Shown here: positions 1 through 11,067 of the stretch, one piece after another | Numbering within the stretch: the stretch's first letter is position 1 | How the letters are laid out: each line of letters opens with the position of its first letter | Source of the DNA: Buxus sempervirens | Taxonomy: Eukaryota > Streptophyta > Magnoliopsida > Buxales > Buxaceae | Direction: 5' to 3' | Length of the DNA: 64,000 nucleotides | Assembly (NCBI GenBank): GCA_947561395.2 | Contig: OX387190.1 | Location: 32,978,858 to 33,042,857, forward strand | The notes under the pieces: model-generated | Told to the model about the DNA's origin: nothing | The model's database searches: none | What the model saw: only the letters and a program-made list of their open reading frames with translations | Position numbers and translations under genes: made by a program

Positions 1-11
1 CTAAGATAACC

Positions 12-108
12 ATGAATACACCACCACAAGAGTGTGGCAAGGTTCATAATACATGAATACATGACTAAAAGAGTTTGGCAAGGTTCATAATCTATGAATA
101 CACCACCA
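12..108. repeat. 41-bp tandem repeat, about 2.3 units
   Basis: The phrase ATGAATACA recurs at 12, 53 and 94, and the stretch GGCAAGGTTCATAAT follows in the first two units. The units differ by a few substitutions. No coding role is visible. Confidence 0.7.
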
Positions 109-3100
109 CATCAAAGGAAACGTGCATATCATACCTTGGAGACCTGGAAGCTGACCAGACTATCTTGGAGGCTAGATAGCAACAAGGAGTACATTGAGAC
201 ACCAAAAAGAAGTTGATTGTGATTTTATGTAATGGGATTTTCCCAAGCTGTTGGGTTGGGATTTTCCCATGAGGCTACCTCTTTGTCCACGGTGATGGTA
301 AACAATGCCAAATATGATTCTGTACTTGTATCTTACCTAGGCTAGTACTGCTTGGGCCCAAGAAAAAAGCCTAGTTGTCCAGCATAGCACTTGAACAGCA
401 TTGTTTTCCTTTTTGAGGTTCATAAATTAAAGTATAATCCAGTTTTTTTTTTATTCTCATTCTTCTTAAGATATTTCAGCTCATGATTGCTTCCAATTTC
501 TGAATATTACAGAATGAAAGAAACAGATTTCTGCCAAAATCTCCCAGGAACCTTGTTCTAAATAATCATTTTGAATAATGGGTATTTTAATCAATGAAAA
601 TCCAGTCTGAACCATATTTGAATATCATTTAAGTGAATTTTTCCATCACAATTTGTGTAGTCCTCCTACTTGCTCTCCCTCGATACAACAAATGTTATGA
701 GAGATAGTTAGATACAATGGAGCATGAAAGTTCTGTTACAAATATGATCCGTGGAAACTGCGGTTGTCATATAAATCCTCTGCCTTCCTAGATTCTCATG
801 TAAGCTTGTTCTCTAGGTTTCCCCTTTTTTTTTCAAACAATTTGAGCAGTAAGAATGATTTTCTTCTTTGGCTTTCAGCAACAACTTTTTATCATATTGA
901 TATTGGTTGTCTAGAAAAAGCTGTTACAACTTACAAGGTTAGTTTGGTCCATATGACTGCTGTTCATCCCCACCTGTTTATATAAAAGATCCAATTTCAG
1001 TTCTAGTATTGGTCTGTTATTCAATTCTCACAGTGAAAGCTACTGCCTCCAGTGCTCACTACATGTCATATTAGTCTGAGGCATGAGTTGAAGAACCTCC
1101 CAAAGGACATCTATAGTCAATATTAAAGACAGCAGTACCTCTCATGCAGTCATATGTAAGGATACATATGATCTACTTTGGAGACAATATGAATTAGAAT
1201 GGCAGTGGTTTGGTGGCTTTGCATGCTATAACTATGTAGAAACGATCTCCCTTGTTGCTGCCCTGGGAATCCATCCTTAAAACTTTCTAAGAAGTCTAAT
1301 GATGCCTCATCTAATCTTTAATATCTAATCTTATTGTTAACCTTAAATTTCTATCACACTAACATCTCTTGTGCTATGTCTAGCCAGTGGGACAAAAACA
1401 ACATTTGACATCACTGGCATTTCTTGAGATGTAATTGTAACAGATTGCATGTCCCACATCTTAATCTTATGATGAGCCTCTAAATAACCATACCAAATTT
1501 ATTCCAAGTTCCCCATCCTGTGGATAGGCAGGCACTTGCTCATCCTATACCTGTTTCTGGACTACTAATGATAAGATATTTTCCTAATTATTGGGTAAAA
1601 CTTAAAGGTCACATATCTGGCAGGGTGGTCATATTGTATATCTTGTAATCCGGAGATGTATGAAGCCGCTTCTCACTAATGGATGACAATTGACAAATCG
1701 CTTCTTACCCTATTTTTTTTCTGACAACTGCATGCCATTTGAAAAAAATTTCACTGCTAGCAGTGAAGGGGATCTCCCTCATGATAATTTGAACTTTTAT
1801 CCAAGCTAAGGATTGATTGAATTGCTTTGGGGTGGGGGGAATGGGGGAATAGGGTTTCTTGAGTTGGGCAGCTAGCATAAAGAGTTCTAGAATGGGATGT
1901 GCCGAAAACTCCAGATGACAGTGTAGTGTTGAGGACTCACTGAAGGATAATTTGTTAGGCTTCAAGGGTATGGAATTCTGAAATAAGGTATAAAACATGA
2001 AATGGAACCAAAAGGACTGTAGGTATTGGGCCCTTACAATGGTGACAAATCAGTTAACTGATACAGCTATCGGTTCTGAAGGCAAGGAAGGGTTTTGTTA
2101 TCAGATCCCATCTAGATATACCATAGCTTGAAAATCATGACCGTCATGGTCATAATTGCCTTATTCCTTTTTAGATCAACGCATTGCTTCTTGCTATTGA
2201 CAGATCGGTAAATTATTTGAACTCTGTTAGTTAAAAGAAATGTGTTACAAGATTTTCAAATGCTATCTTATTGTCTGACTGGATGAAGATTGGCTTGACT
2301 CATGCAATGCAAAGCCTCAATAATTCTGCTCCCCAGTTATTCATTAATGAAAAGAGCTTTAGAGACACACCTACGACTGGCCGGCCCCTACTTTTGTTTC
2401 AAGACAATACTGATAGATTTTTTTTGGTTGGGAGCTTCCCCAACATGGAAATCTTTGATATGCAAAACTGCTAAGCTACTATAACCCAGCCTGTCACTGA
2501 TAGTTTTTCAATCAAGGGGAAGAAGCATTATAACTTGTGTTTATTTATCAAGGCCAACACATTCAAACCATCTCCTTCTCCGTGGTTAGAAAATAAAAGT
2601 TAAAGTATGCATATGATGAATGATGGGAGTGTTCTGAACAGAAGGAATCTCACCAGGTAATGTATCTTTAGTTTGGGTTCTGCTTTATGTGAGGTTCACT
2701 TTGGCAAGAGAAGCCATGGCAGCTTAAACTCCACTTTTTTGTTAACTGAGATGTAGAGTGCTTATTTTATGGATTGAACTATATCTACACACTCAATTTT
2801 TCTATGTGAAAAAGAAAAAAAAAACCAGTGACTTAAAATATCCTCTATTACTTAAAACTACTATAATCAAGTTGGAGAGGGTATCAGGTTCCGTCAATCA
2901 AACTACTGGATTTGTTGCCCCTTCTCTGCCTCAAAACCTGTTTTGACATTTGATATAACCCAATTTGGTGGGCCACCAGACAAACAGAAGCCACAACCAA
3001 CTGCACCATGGAATCACTGTTTGATTTTTTTTCTTTAATGTTCAGATGGGCAATTAAGTGAGCAATGACAAGTTTTTATGCACTTAGCTTTTGTTATTTT

Positions 3101-4049
3101 ACATGTCTTAAACTGTTATATTTGCCTTTGCTGATTTGTTTAGATGGGCATCTTTATAGTTGAGGAATGATTATACATCCACTTCTGAGTCCCAATTGTT
3201 TAAACTCCCTCTGTTTCTCTGTCCATAACATTTGGTATCCTAGTTAATGATTGGGAGCTTGTGAGTCTGTTAACCTTATCAATCTGGTTGCATGTGACAA
3301 TGTGTGAGTGAGAGAACATTAAAGTCCAGAAATAAGATAATTGTGGATTCTATGATTGGGTTGTTATCTTAGCTCTCAAGCATAAACTATAGATGGATAG
3401 ATACATTGCATTTGATAAATGAAGGAGCGGAAAGTCATGTTTGTCTGCCTTATATTCCTTACCTTCTGTTGGCCATGTGCATGTATGTGCAGTGTGTTAT
3501 GTCATTGAATGGTCACTCTTTGCACCCTCATGCCTCTTTATGTCCTCTCAAGTATGAACTCATCTGTTGACTAAACTATCCTTCATTTTATTAAAAAAAA
3601 AAAACTAGTAATATCCCTCAAAATTTTTTTTTGCCCTTTTTAAGTTACTAATAGATTGGAGATTGCTTTCTAGTGGGGTCTTTGAATCCAATTCTACATC
3701 TAGACTTGGTCTTTCTTAGGCCTGGGGTCAGACCCATGTTCATGAAGACCAAGATGTTCATATGTCTAAACTCAGTTCTTTCTATTAAGTAAATTAAGGA
3801 TTAAATGCCTCCAAGTTGGTAGCACATGCATTCTTCTCTTGACCCCTAACATGTGTTTTGTTGTTCTTCAAGCATTTGGTCCCTCTCCTAATTAAGACCC
3901 GGTGGGCCTCACATTTGAAGCCATGTTGATCCAACAAACATATCATCTCAGATTAGGCCCAAATGAGACTCGTGGGCCCATCCATGGCCCTTTACTTTAT
4001 ATAAGAATATTACTTTGGTGGACAAACACAGGGAGGGGTCACGGATGAG
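109..4049. other. Intergenic or distal genic DNA without a supported gene
   Basis: AT-rich, with stop codons in all frames and no long ORF. One stretch, 879-937 on the + strand, looks like an internal exon: a pyrimidine-rich tract and CAG precede it, AAG/GTTAGT follows it, and one frame reads TTFYHIDIGCLEKAVTTYK. Without partner exons I cannot say whether this is a real exon of a gene lying to the left. The rest shows only short homopolymers. Confidence 0.4.
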
Positions 4050-4196
4050 ATCATATCAGCTGGTCCCTCATGCTGGAAGATTTGCTGGTCCAACGGTGGA
4101 AGGTGTGTACACATAGGCTTCATACACCTATGTAGACACATACATCACCGTTGGACCAGCAAATCTTCCAGCCAAGGGCTCCAGCAGATTTCAAGT
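4050..4196 (+). mobile_element. MITE family A, copy 1 (foldback)
   Basis: A perfect 25-bp inverted repeat has its arms at 4,074-4,098 and 4,146-4,170 and a 47-bp loop. The element and its flanks (about 145 bp) recur in reverse orientation at about 15,248-15,400, inside an intron of the Raf-like kinase gene. This is a non-autonomous DNA transposon or foldback element with no coding capacity. The superfamily is not determined because the outer ends and target duplication are unclear. Confidence 0.75.
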
Positions 4197-5017
4197 CGTC
4201 AAGGATGCTTCCTTTTTTTTCTTTTGGTGAAGACAAGGATAAGCTTCTTGTGTTGTATTTAATAAGTTAGCTATTTATTAGGTAAGGGTATTATAGTAAT
4301 TTGGCATAAATATGTACCATCCACTTCATAAATTGACGAAAAATTTATTATTTGTTACTATTATTGTCATTATTATTATTAGTACGATAACGATAATTAT
4401 TATTTTGCAGGTAGTTGTTGTCTGTACCAGCTGAATTTAATACGGTTGCAGGGCACATTAAAAGGGGATGTTTTTATATGCTTACAAGGATAGATATTGT
4501 GTGTATGAGATACAGAAAGTGCCTCCTTGCTTGAGCAGCATCATGACACGTGGAATTTTGACTCCAGGAAGTCATCATTTACCACTGGATCCAGAGAGCT
4601 GGGGCTTAACGTGTATATGTAGGAGAGACTCCCTACGCATTCGTGTATGTTATATTTGGTAAATCTTTTTTGATTAGAAAAATTGGATTTATTCACTTTA
4701 AATAATCCGGAGATTAAATTGGAAGCATGGCCGCTTGAGTGTGAGGATGCTGCAGGGAGCGACAATGTAGGGCCGGTGTTGCCCACGTGGCAGACATCCT
4801 AGTCTTGCGTCCACGTTGGGTCCCACCGTTACTGTATGGACGGTCGCATTGGGCCATCACATGGGGCCGACAGCCCACTTTTTCATTTAATTTATTTTCG
4901 GGCGTAAAATTACTTTACCGACAACGTTGGATTCTAGGATTCAACTTATGAGGGCATTTTAGTACTCTCACTCACTGATGTCCGTACAATTTAATCAATA
5001 TATGGGTTTTTTTTACA
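4197..5017. other. Intergenic, no feature seen
   Basis: AT-rich stretch with ATT-type low complexity near 4,360-4,410. Short ORFs near 4.5-4.8 kb overlap on both strands and have no recognisable motif. Confidence 0.4.
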
Positions 5018-5166
5018 AAAGCATTTTCTCTGGAAATAAAATCCAATGGTTCTGTGAGACCACCGGCTGGGATGGAGTTCGGATGTCTGGGCTCTCTCTT
5101 GACATGGGCATCCATTGGTATATTTTACACTGACACCATTGAATGGCATTAGGTGAAACGCTCTCA
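5018..5166. mobile_element. MITE family B, copy 1
   Basis: About 150 bp. It starts with AAAAGCATTTTCTCTGG, ends with GGTGAAACGCTCTCAT, and contains GGGATGGAGTTCGGATGT and ACATGGGCATCCATTGG. The same order of motifs recurs at 56,120-56,277 and 57,486-57,638. The termini are imperfect inverted repeats around GCATTTC/GAAACGC. No coding capacity. Confidence 0.7.
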
Positions 5167-6427
5167 TTTTTTATTCGCATTATTAATTGTTACAGGAGTA
5201 AGTCCTTGGTAGCTCAGCCAAGAGTTTTTATGCTTTTCAATTCCCAAAATAACCTTTAAGCATGACAAGGGAGGGCAAATTGGTAATCTTATTTATTTAT
5301 CTCGTTAATTTCTATAGAGTTTGTTTAGACATTTTGGTTGACAGAAAAAAAAAGAAAAAAATCCTTCAAAAATTCTAAAAGACTCCCACATTCCATAAAT
5401 AATTGTTCCACGTTTTTAATGATTCCCATGGTATAAGTAATTATTTATGTGTATGTTCAAATTTTTGAAGACTCACGTTATTAAGTAATTATCTATGTAT
5501 ACGTGTACTGCCATGACATTGTCATCTTCTAGACTTTTTACTTACATTGATTTGTACTCTTCTCTCTTATATTGGTTCTTGCTATTTAAAACAAATTTTA
5601 ATGGGTTGGAACTTTTTGTTGCCGTAAATGTAAAAAGGTTTTTCTAGTTAAAAAATTCAGTTATATTTAAAGAGTCAAGATCAATGCAGGAGTTAAATGT
5701 AGAGGATGTTACGCATCTATCCTTATTGTTTGTACCTTGTGGGATTCATGCATTGGTTTCTTATATTATCGTGAGATGGTAACATCTGAAGCATCTTGGG
5801 TTAGTGTTTTTTCAAGTTGGCACATGTAAATCATTTAGATCAAGAAATAAGCATTAACCACATCTCATGCTAACAGCAGAAACTAATGCAACAAAAAATT
5901 GCAGAAGATTTCAATACCTCTAATTGCAAGATGAGCGCAAGGGAAATTGCAAATGATTTCTGCACATTTTCAAAGCCCTTCGAGGGGGGATGACATCACA
6001 TGCTATGGTTATTTGATTTAGTACCTACTATGGCCATGAGATATTATCATGTGAAGCATTTCTAGGGTTATTTCTCATTTTGGTTCCACTTGAAACATTT
6101 ACAGGAATGAAAAAACACAAACACAGTGTAAATAACTAAATATAGCACGAGATTTCAACCACTTTGAGATTGGGCTAGAATTTTCTATTTAAATTTAAAG
6201 CTACACGTTATTGTTCTTTAAATAGCCGTTATATCGTATTTATATTATGGTTAAACGTAATTATGCTTATAACAAAATACTATACCCCAGCAAGTGCTGG
6301 TATAACAAAATTGCCCTTATCGTAAAATAGTAGCCGTTGCCTCTTCTTCGCAGCTTCCGATACAAACGTCCCGATTAGTAAGCTCAAAGCCATTTGTCAG
6401 CAGCCTGATTCTTCGAACCTCCCTGAT
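5167..6427. other. Intergenic, upstream of the WAG-like gene; degenerate hairpin repeats
   Basis: No gene. Two stretches (about 5,750-5,895 and 5,990-6,165) share a loose pattern (GAGAT, CATGTGAAGCAT, TAACAGCAGAAA) with 46,030-46,165, 49,195-49,345 and 55,985-56,110. This suggests an old dispersed repeat. The final few hundred bases should include promoter sequence of the kinase gene, but I see no specific element I would defend. Confidence 0.35.
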
Positions 6428-6540
6428 CCCCCTCTCTCTCTATCTCTCTCTAAATTAAATTTTTAATTATACCGGTCAACCAAAACCTTAATAATTACCC
6501 TCTGTATCTTTCTCTCTCTCATTCTCTTTCCTTTATAAGC
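6428..6540 (+). promoter_or_regulatory. CT-rich leader of the WAG-like kinase gene
   Basis: Two clusters of CTCTCTCT lie at 6,430-6,450 and 6,510-6,525, with a TATA-like CTTTATAAG at 6,532-6,540. CT microsatellites are common in plant 5' leaders and core promoters (established). Assigning it to this gene is inferred from position, 40-150 bases before the ATG. Confidence 0.35.
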
Positions 6541-6580
6541 GACGTGGTCTCAACGATGTGAACCCATCTCAGAAGCGGCC

Positions 6581-7996
6581 ATGGACGAAGATTCGTTTTT
6601 TCCTTCAGAAACCGATCAAGATTTCAGCTTCACCAGCTGTGCTTCCACAGACCGCACCTTCACTTCTTCAAGTGCTCGAAGCAGTCTCACCCGCAGCAGT
6701 CTTACTCTCAGCTTCAACGAATCCCGTCTCTCATCCTCCGCTGGACGACCACCTCGACCACATCGAAAGTCCGACCCACATTGGTCCGCCATCAACGCTG
6801 CCACCAACCTCTCTTCCGATGGCACCTTACACCTCCGTCACCTTAAGCTCCTCCGCCACCTGGGTAGCGGAAACCTAGGTCGCGTTTTTCTCTGCCGTCT
6901 CAAAGACTACGATGGCGCCAACTTCGCTCTTAAGGTCGTCGACAGAGACAATCTCACCAACAAAAAGCTCTCTCACGTACAAATGGAATCTCAGGTGCTC
7001 TCCATCGTTGACCACCCTTTCCTTCCCACCCTCTACGCGCATCTTGAGGTGTCCCATTACACCTGCATGTTGATAGATTACTGCCCGGGTGGAGACCTCC
7101 ATTCTCTCCTCCTTAAACAGCCGGGAAACCGCTTTCGGATTGACGCAGCGAGGTTCTTCGCGTCGGAGGTTTTGGTGGCTTTGGAGTATCTTCACGCGCT
7201 TGGGATCGTTTACCGGGATCTGAAACCGGAAAACGTGTTGATACGTGAAGATGGTCATATAATGCTGTCGGACTTCGATTTGTGTTTCACAGCCGACGTC
7301 GTACCAACCCTTGAAAAGCGCTTTCGTCCCCAGGCCGGGACCACCAAAAACCGGTGTAGCTGCCTCGGAGAGGCTTCACGGCGACCGGAACCAACGGAGG
7401 AGGAAACGGTGACGGAATTCGTGGCGGAGCCAACGTCAGCGTTCTCGCGGTCATGCGTCGGGACGCACGAGTACTTGGCGCCAGAGCTGGTTAACGGTAA
7501 CGGACACGGCAACGGAGTTGACTGGTGGGCGTTCGGGGTGTTCGTTTACGAGATGTTATATGGAAGGACGCCGTTTAAAGGAGGGAGTAAAGAGGCCACC
7601 CTGCGCAATATAGCCTCGTCGGGACATGTTAGATTCCCGATGTGTGGTGACGCAGCGAAGGAGACGGTGGAGGAGGAGGGAATGGCTGTGGCAAGAGACT
7701 TGATGGAGAGGCTGTTGGTGAAGGACCCAAGGAGGAGGCTAGGATGCACCAAGGGTGCGACGGATATTAAACGGCACCCGTTCTTTGAGGGAATAAACTG
7801 GCCGTTGATACGGACTTACCGGCCACCGGAGGTGCGTGGGCTTATGAGGAAAACAAAGTCGCAGTACTGCTTAAATCAGTCACCAAGGAGGAGGAGTTGG
7901 AGTTGGAGTTGGAAGGGATTTGGGTATTTTGTGAAAAGAGGGTCTAAATTAAACTTAAATGTTAATTGTTACAATAAAGGAAGGAAATGGACTTGA
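6581..7996 (+). CDS. WAG2-like: WAG1/WAG2-like AGCVIII protein kinase (auxin-transport regulator)
   Basis: Intronless, 471 aa, starting at ATG in a good context (gcggccATGG). The Ser/Thr-rich N-terminus (residues 1-70) contains RTFTSSSARSSL, a phrase typical of WAG proteins. The kinase domain runs from about residue 88 to 402: glycine loop GSGNLGRV (95-102), ATP lysine K118 in FALKVV, catalytic loop YRDLKPEN (D213), and DFD (231-233) instead of DFG, the hallmark of plant AGCVIII kinases. A basic insertion of about 55 residues follows before the activation segment SCVGTHEYLAPE (291-302). The family (PINOID, WAG1, WAG2, D6PK) phosphorylates PIN auxin efflux carriers at the plasma membrane and sets their polarity. 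Lack of introns and overall length fit WAG1/2. The C-terminus is basic and ends without an FxxF PDK1 motif that I can see. WAG1 versus WAG2 cannot be decided here. Confidence 0.93.
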   Translation: MDEDSFFPSETDQDFSFTSCASTDRTFTSSSARSSLTRSSLTLSFNESRLSSSAGRPPRPHRKSDPHWSAINAATNLSSDGTLHLRHLKLLRHLGSGNLGRVFLCRLKDYDGANFALKVVDRDNLTNKKLSHVQMESQVLSIVDHPFLPTLYAHLEVSHYTCMLIDYCPGGDLHSLLLKQPGNRFRIDAARFFASEVLVALEYLHALGIVYRDLKPENVLIREDGHIMLSDFDLCFTADVVPTLEKRFRPQAGTTKNRCSCLGEASRRPEPTEEETVTEFVAEPTSAFSRSCVGTHEYLAPELVNGNGHGNGVDWWAFGVFVYEMLYGRTPFKGGSKEATLRNIASSGHVRFPMCGDAAKETVEEEGMAVARDLMERLLVKDPRRRLGCTKGATDIKRHPFFEGINWPLIRTYRPPEVRGLMRKTKSQYCLNQSPRRRSWSWSWKGFGYFVKRGSKLNLNVNCYNKGRKWT

Positions 7997-10134
7997 GGCT
8001 TGAGTTCTCTCTTGTCAGTTTCCCATATACCTCTTTTTTGTTTTATTTTATTGTATTTCTTCATCTTTTCCTTTTTGTTTTGAGAGGCGAGAACAGAGTA
8101 GAGATTTTGCAGAGATCTGGAGCAGTTTTGGACGTCGAGTGTTAGTTTTGTGGTGTAAATGACGAAAAGGAGTTCCTTCGAGTTTATGTGCAAGACATTC
8201 TAATCTCTCTCTCTCTCTGTTCTTGATACGAACTTTCGATCAATCTCAGATTCTGTAAATCAAAAGATCAATGAACAATTTCAGGTTTCCGCTAGTAGAA
8301 TTATAGATCCTTCAGCCAGATCAAGGAAGACTGCTTCCGGAATCAAATTCATCCACAAGCCTACGCTGCTTGGAATTACGGAAAATTAGCAATCTCTATA
8401 CACAGGCTGATTTCAACTACCTAAATTTCATTTTAGACGAAGAACTAATCGCATGTTCGGATCGATCATTTAAATAACGTCGCGCCTTTAGAGTAAACAG
8501 CTCCATCACGAATTCTGGATTTTGGAGTCTGGATCAGCTCCAGAGAGCAGACTCTCCAACTTCCAACGCGTGGAATTTTTTCAGGTGATGATCTACATTT
8601 CGAGTTCGTTTTTATGTATAAAAGAACACATATTTGAAAGATAAAAATTGCTCGTAATTTTTTCAGATTTGTTGTAGCTTCAGAACGTGCCGGAATAAAA
8701 AGAGCTACAGTTCACAGATACCGATTATAACGAGCTTTCAGCATGACAGTGTCGAAGGTATGAACGTCTTTACTTTATTCCTTTTTTTTTGTTTTTTTCT
8801 TTTGGGTACGTTATTTACTTGTTTATTTGTTCTGGAACTGGAACGCATCTTCGCTCCATTATGGTTTGCATTTTGCGCTCTTTGATCAAGTTCAGATTTC
8901 TGGAATTCTATTTCGCAAAATTTCTTATGGCTTTCTTCATCGCTGTCTTTACGGTAACAAAATTTTTTTTGTCTTTTTGTTTTATGGTTTTTTTGCAACA
9001 ACAGCTACCGTCCAACTGCTTCTATTTAGTGCTCACGCACCAAACAGATCAAATTTTAGATCTTAATTATTTCTTCAACAGGAAATCACAAAAAATCCGC
9101 AAACAACTTTGGAGGAAACCGCAGAAAAGCTACAGTGAAGAGTTCGAGAAAATTTCAGAAAAAACTCCTAATTGTCGTTTCCTCTTTTATGATTTAGAAT
9201 TTTACAGCAACACTGAAACCCATTTCTTGTAGCCTCACAGCAACTCGTGCATTATATTTTGGTACGGTAAAGAGTATTTTTTGGGATTTCAGAAATATCA
9301 GATTTATAGTTAATATATATAGTTAGGAATGAGGGACTCTGCAGCTTTTATCTACAATGTTATTTGCAACATATATAGAATGCCGTTCACTTATTGTTCA
9401 TCCATTTTTATAGGTTTTGTTTTTTTGTGTAGGACTCACATTCAACATCACTATTTCAAAGCTGTAAATAAAAGTGTAGATAGGGACAATACAGTCGGCC
9501 TTCCGACATTGATGTAACCTTAATTGACATTTTTTGATAGTAGAAAATTTTGCTGTACACAGAAAGCACATCGTCAAAGCACTTAAATCTACATGTTTTT
9601 CTTCTTCTCTTAATTTTCTTTACTATTCAAATTGCACGATTCAAAACAGAAGGCAGTTCATTAGTGTGAAATCATATGTTCCCCTCCTCGGTACCAAATG
9701 ATCCAGATTCCTGTACCAACATGCTCAAGGGTCAAAAGACTTACGGTTGGGTTACAGACTTATACTTGGCCTATAATTATCTGTCGATCCGAGCCCAGCA
9801 ACCTCACATATTTTCTCTCAGCAACCTCACATATTTTCTCTCCTCCGTCTCTCCCATCATCGGCCAAATTTAGAATTCTTTATATTTTTTCTCTCTGAAA
9901 ACAATCTAGTTGTTACAGACGAGCACCTTCACGGTCTTAACACACAAACTTTGGCCCAATCAAACCAAACCAAATCCTAATAGGCCAAACCTTGTCATAT
10001 CAGACCAACCCAAGCGGGCCCAAACAGATCCCCCAATATGGAGGATTTGAATCCCGGAGAACCTAGTGATGCACGGATTCTGTCACAGCTACGTAGATCC
10101 CGGATTAGAATGACCCACATGTCAGAATAACATT
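7997..10134. other. Intergenic, 3' side of the WAG-like gene
   Basis: The first few hundred bases are likely 3' UTR. From 8,200 to 9,300 there are many short ORFs on both strands, none with a recognised motif. A possible donor (AAG/GTATGA) sits near 8,757. A duplicated phrase CCTCACATATTTTCTCTC occurs near 9,803 and 9,825. No supported gene. Confidence 0.4.
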
Positions 10135-10356
10135 TTAACGCGAGAAGGCTCATTGGGAAGCGTGCCAAACGCAATGTATAACTTTCCAAAAAAAAAAAAA
10201 AAAAAAAAAACCCTTCTTCATATAGTTAAGATTCATTAATAAAAGGTATATAATTGTCATAACAACTCAAATTCCTTTATTTAAAAGTTAAATAGTTTGG
10301 TAACTGTTCTCTCTACGTCCCTTCTCATGTGCAATACTGCACGTACACCTTGCTAG
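10135..10356 (+). mobile_element. Non-autonomous Helitron, copy H1
   Basis: The 3' end has the Helitron signature: a small hairpin GTGCA-atac-TGCAC followed about 10 bases later by CTAG and a host T. The body (GAGAAGGCTCATTGGGAAG, CATTAATAAAAGG, CTGTTCTCTCTACGTCCC) matches copy H2 at 34.27 kb in the same order. The 5' end is eroded, and a run of about 22 A lies inside. Non-coding. Confidence 0.7.
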
Positions 10357-10428
10357 TTTAATAATACAATCGCATATCTTCAGTTATAATAATAATACAC
10401 TTGCATATCTTCACTTATAATGTCTTGA

Positions 10429-11067
10429 TTATTGCTTGCTTACTAAGAGAGAAATCACATAAAGGGGATACATGAAGACTATTAAAGGGGCAAATACCAA
10501 CCAAAACGTTGATGGGCCAGAGTGTAATGGTGGAATATATCTGAATTGCAGACATTTTGCTACCAAGAAGTTGAGAAACTGAATGGCTATTGTTATAAAG
10601 CCCTCACGAATAGCAGCAGCAGTTATAAGCTCCGGTGATCGAACTGCATATTCAAACTTAGAAACTATTAGTGAAGATCCGTTCTCATGCATATTCCAAC
10701 TTAGAAATTGTTCTCTATGTTCAAATTGATTTAATGTGATGAGATGACAGAGAACAAAATAAAAGAGTTTACCTTGAGTCTTTGCACGAGTAATAATCTT
10801 GTTTCCATCTGAAGACTGCAACTGATTCATCATTACTTTTGTAGTTTTATTTGGAGCCCATGTTCCCATATTCGCCATGCTATATGAAACTACTGCCTCT
10901 GGAGATGGTGATTTGCAGCAGAAACCACCATTATAATCACTGGATTCGTCACAAAGAAGACGCTCGCTCTCTTCCTTCAGGTACCCTTTAAATCCATTGA
11001 AACACGCACTGAGAAAAACAGTCGCAAACAACCACAAAAGGGTATAGAGATATATCCATCTCCTCAT
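10429..11067 (-). CDS. Two-exon small membrane protein, function unknown
   Basis: The ORF is open throughout, but a phase-consistent intron is visible: donor CAAG/GTAAAC and acceptor TATGCAG/TT, both phase 1 (intron 10,644-10,772). Splicing gives exon 1 at 10,773-11,067 and exon 2 at 10,429-10,643, 169 aa in total. The protein begins with a hydrophobic segment (about residues 4-24, signal peptide or anchor) and then has a Cys-containing polar region with CDESSDYNGGFCCKSPSP and an N-glycosylation-type NKT. Two hydrophobic segments at the C-terminus (about 110-125 and 145-165) end in LLVSKQ. Such a layout fits an ER or plasma-membrane protein. I do not recognise the family and assign no reaction. 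An alternative with the intron retained gives 212 aa. Confidence 0.6.
   Translation of the reverse strand: MRRWIYLYTLLWLFATVFLSACFNGFKGYLKEESERLLCDESSDYNGGFCCKSPSPEAVVSYSMANMGTWAPNKTTKVMMNQLQSSDGNKIITRAKTQGKLFYFVLCHLITLNQFEHREQFLSWNMHENGSSLIVSKFEYAVRSPELITAAAIREGFITIAIQFLNFLVAKCLQFRYIPPLHSGPSTFWLVFAPLIVFMYPLYVISLLVSKQ

Noticed and set aside
6558..7752. Several ORFs of 68-127 codons overlapping the WAG-like kinase
   Set aside because: Shadows of a highly biased coding sequence; no motifs.
6581..7996. DFD in place of DFG as a sign of a dead kinase
   Set aside because: DFD is the normal state of active plant AGCVIII kinases.
8738..9232. Lys/Arg-rich minus ORF and 147-codon plus ORF
   Set aside because: Composition follows poly-T runs; no start context, domain or splice support.
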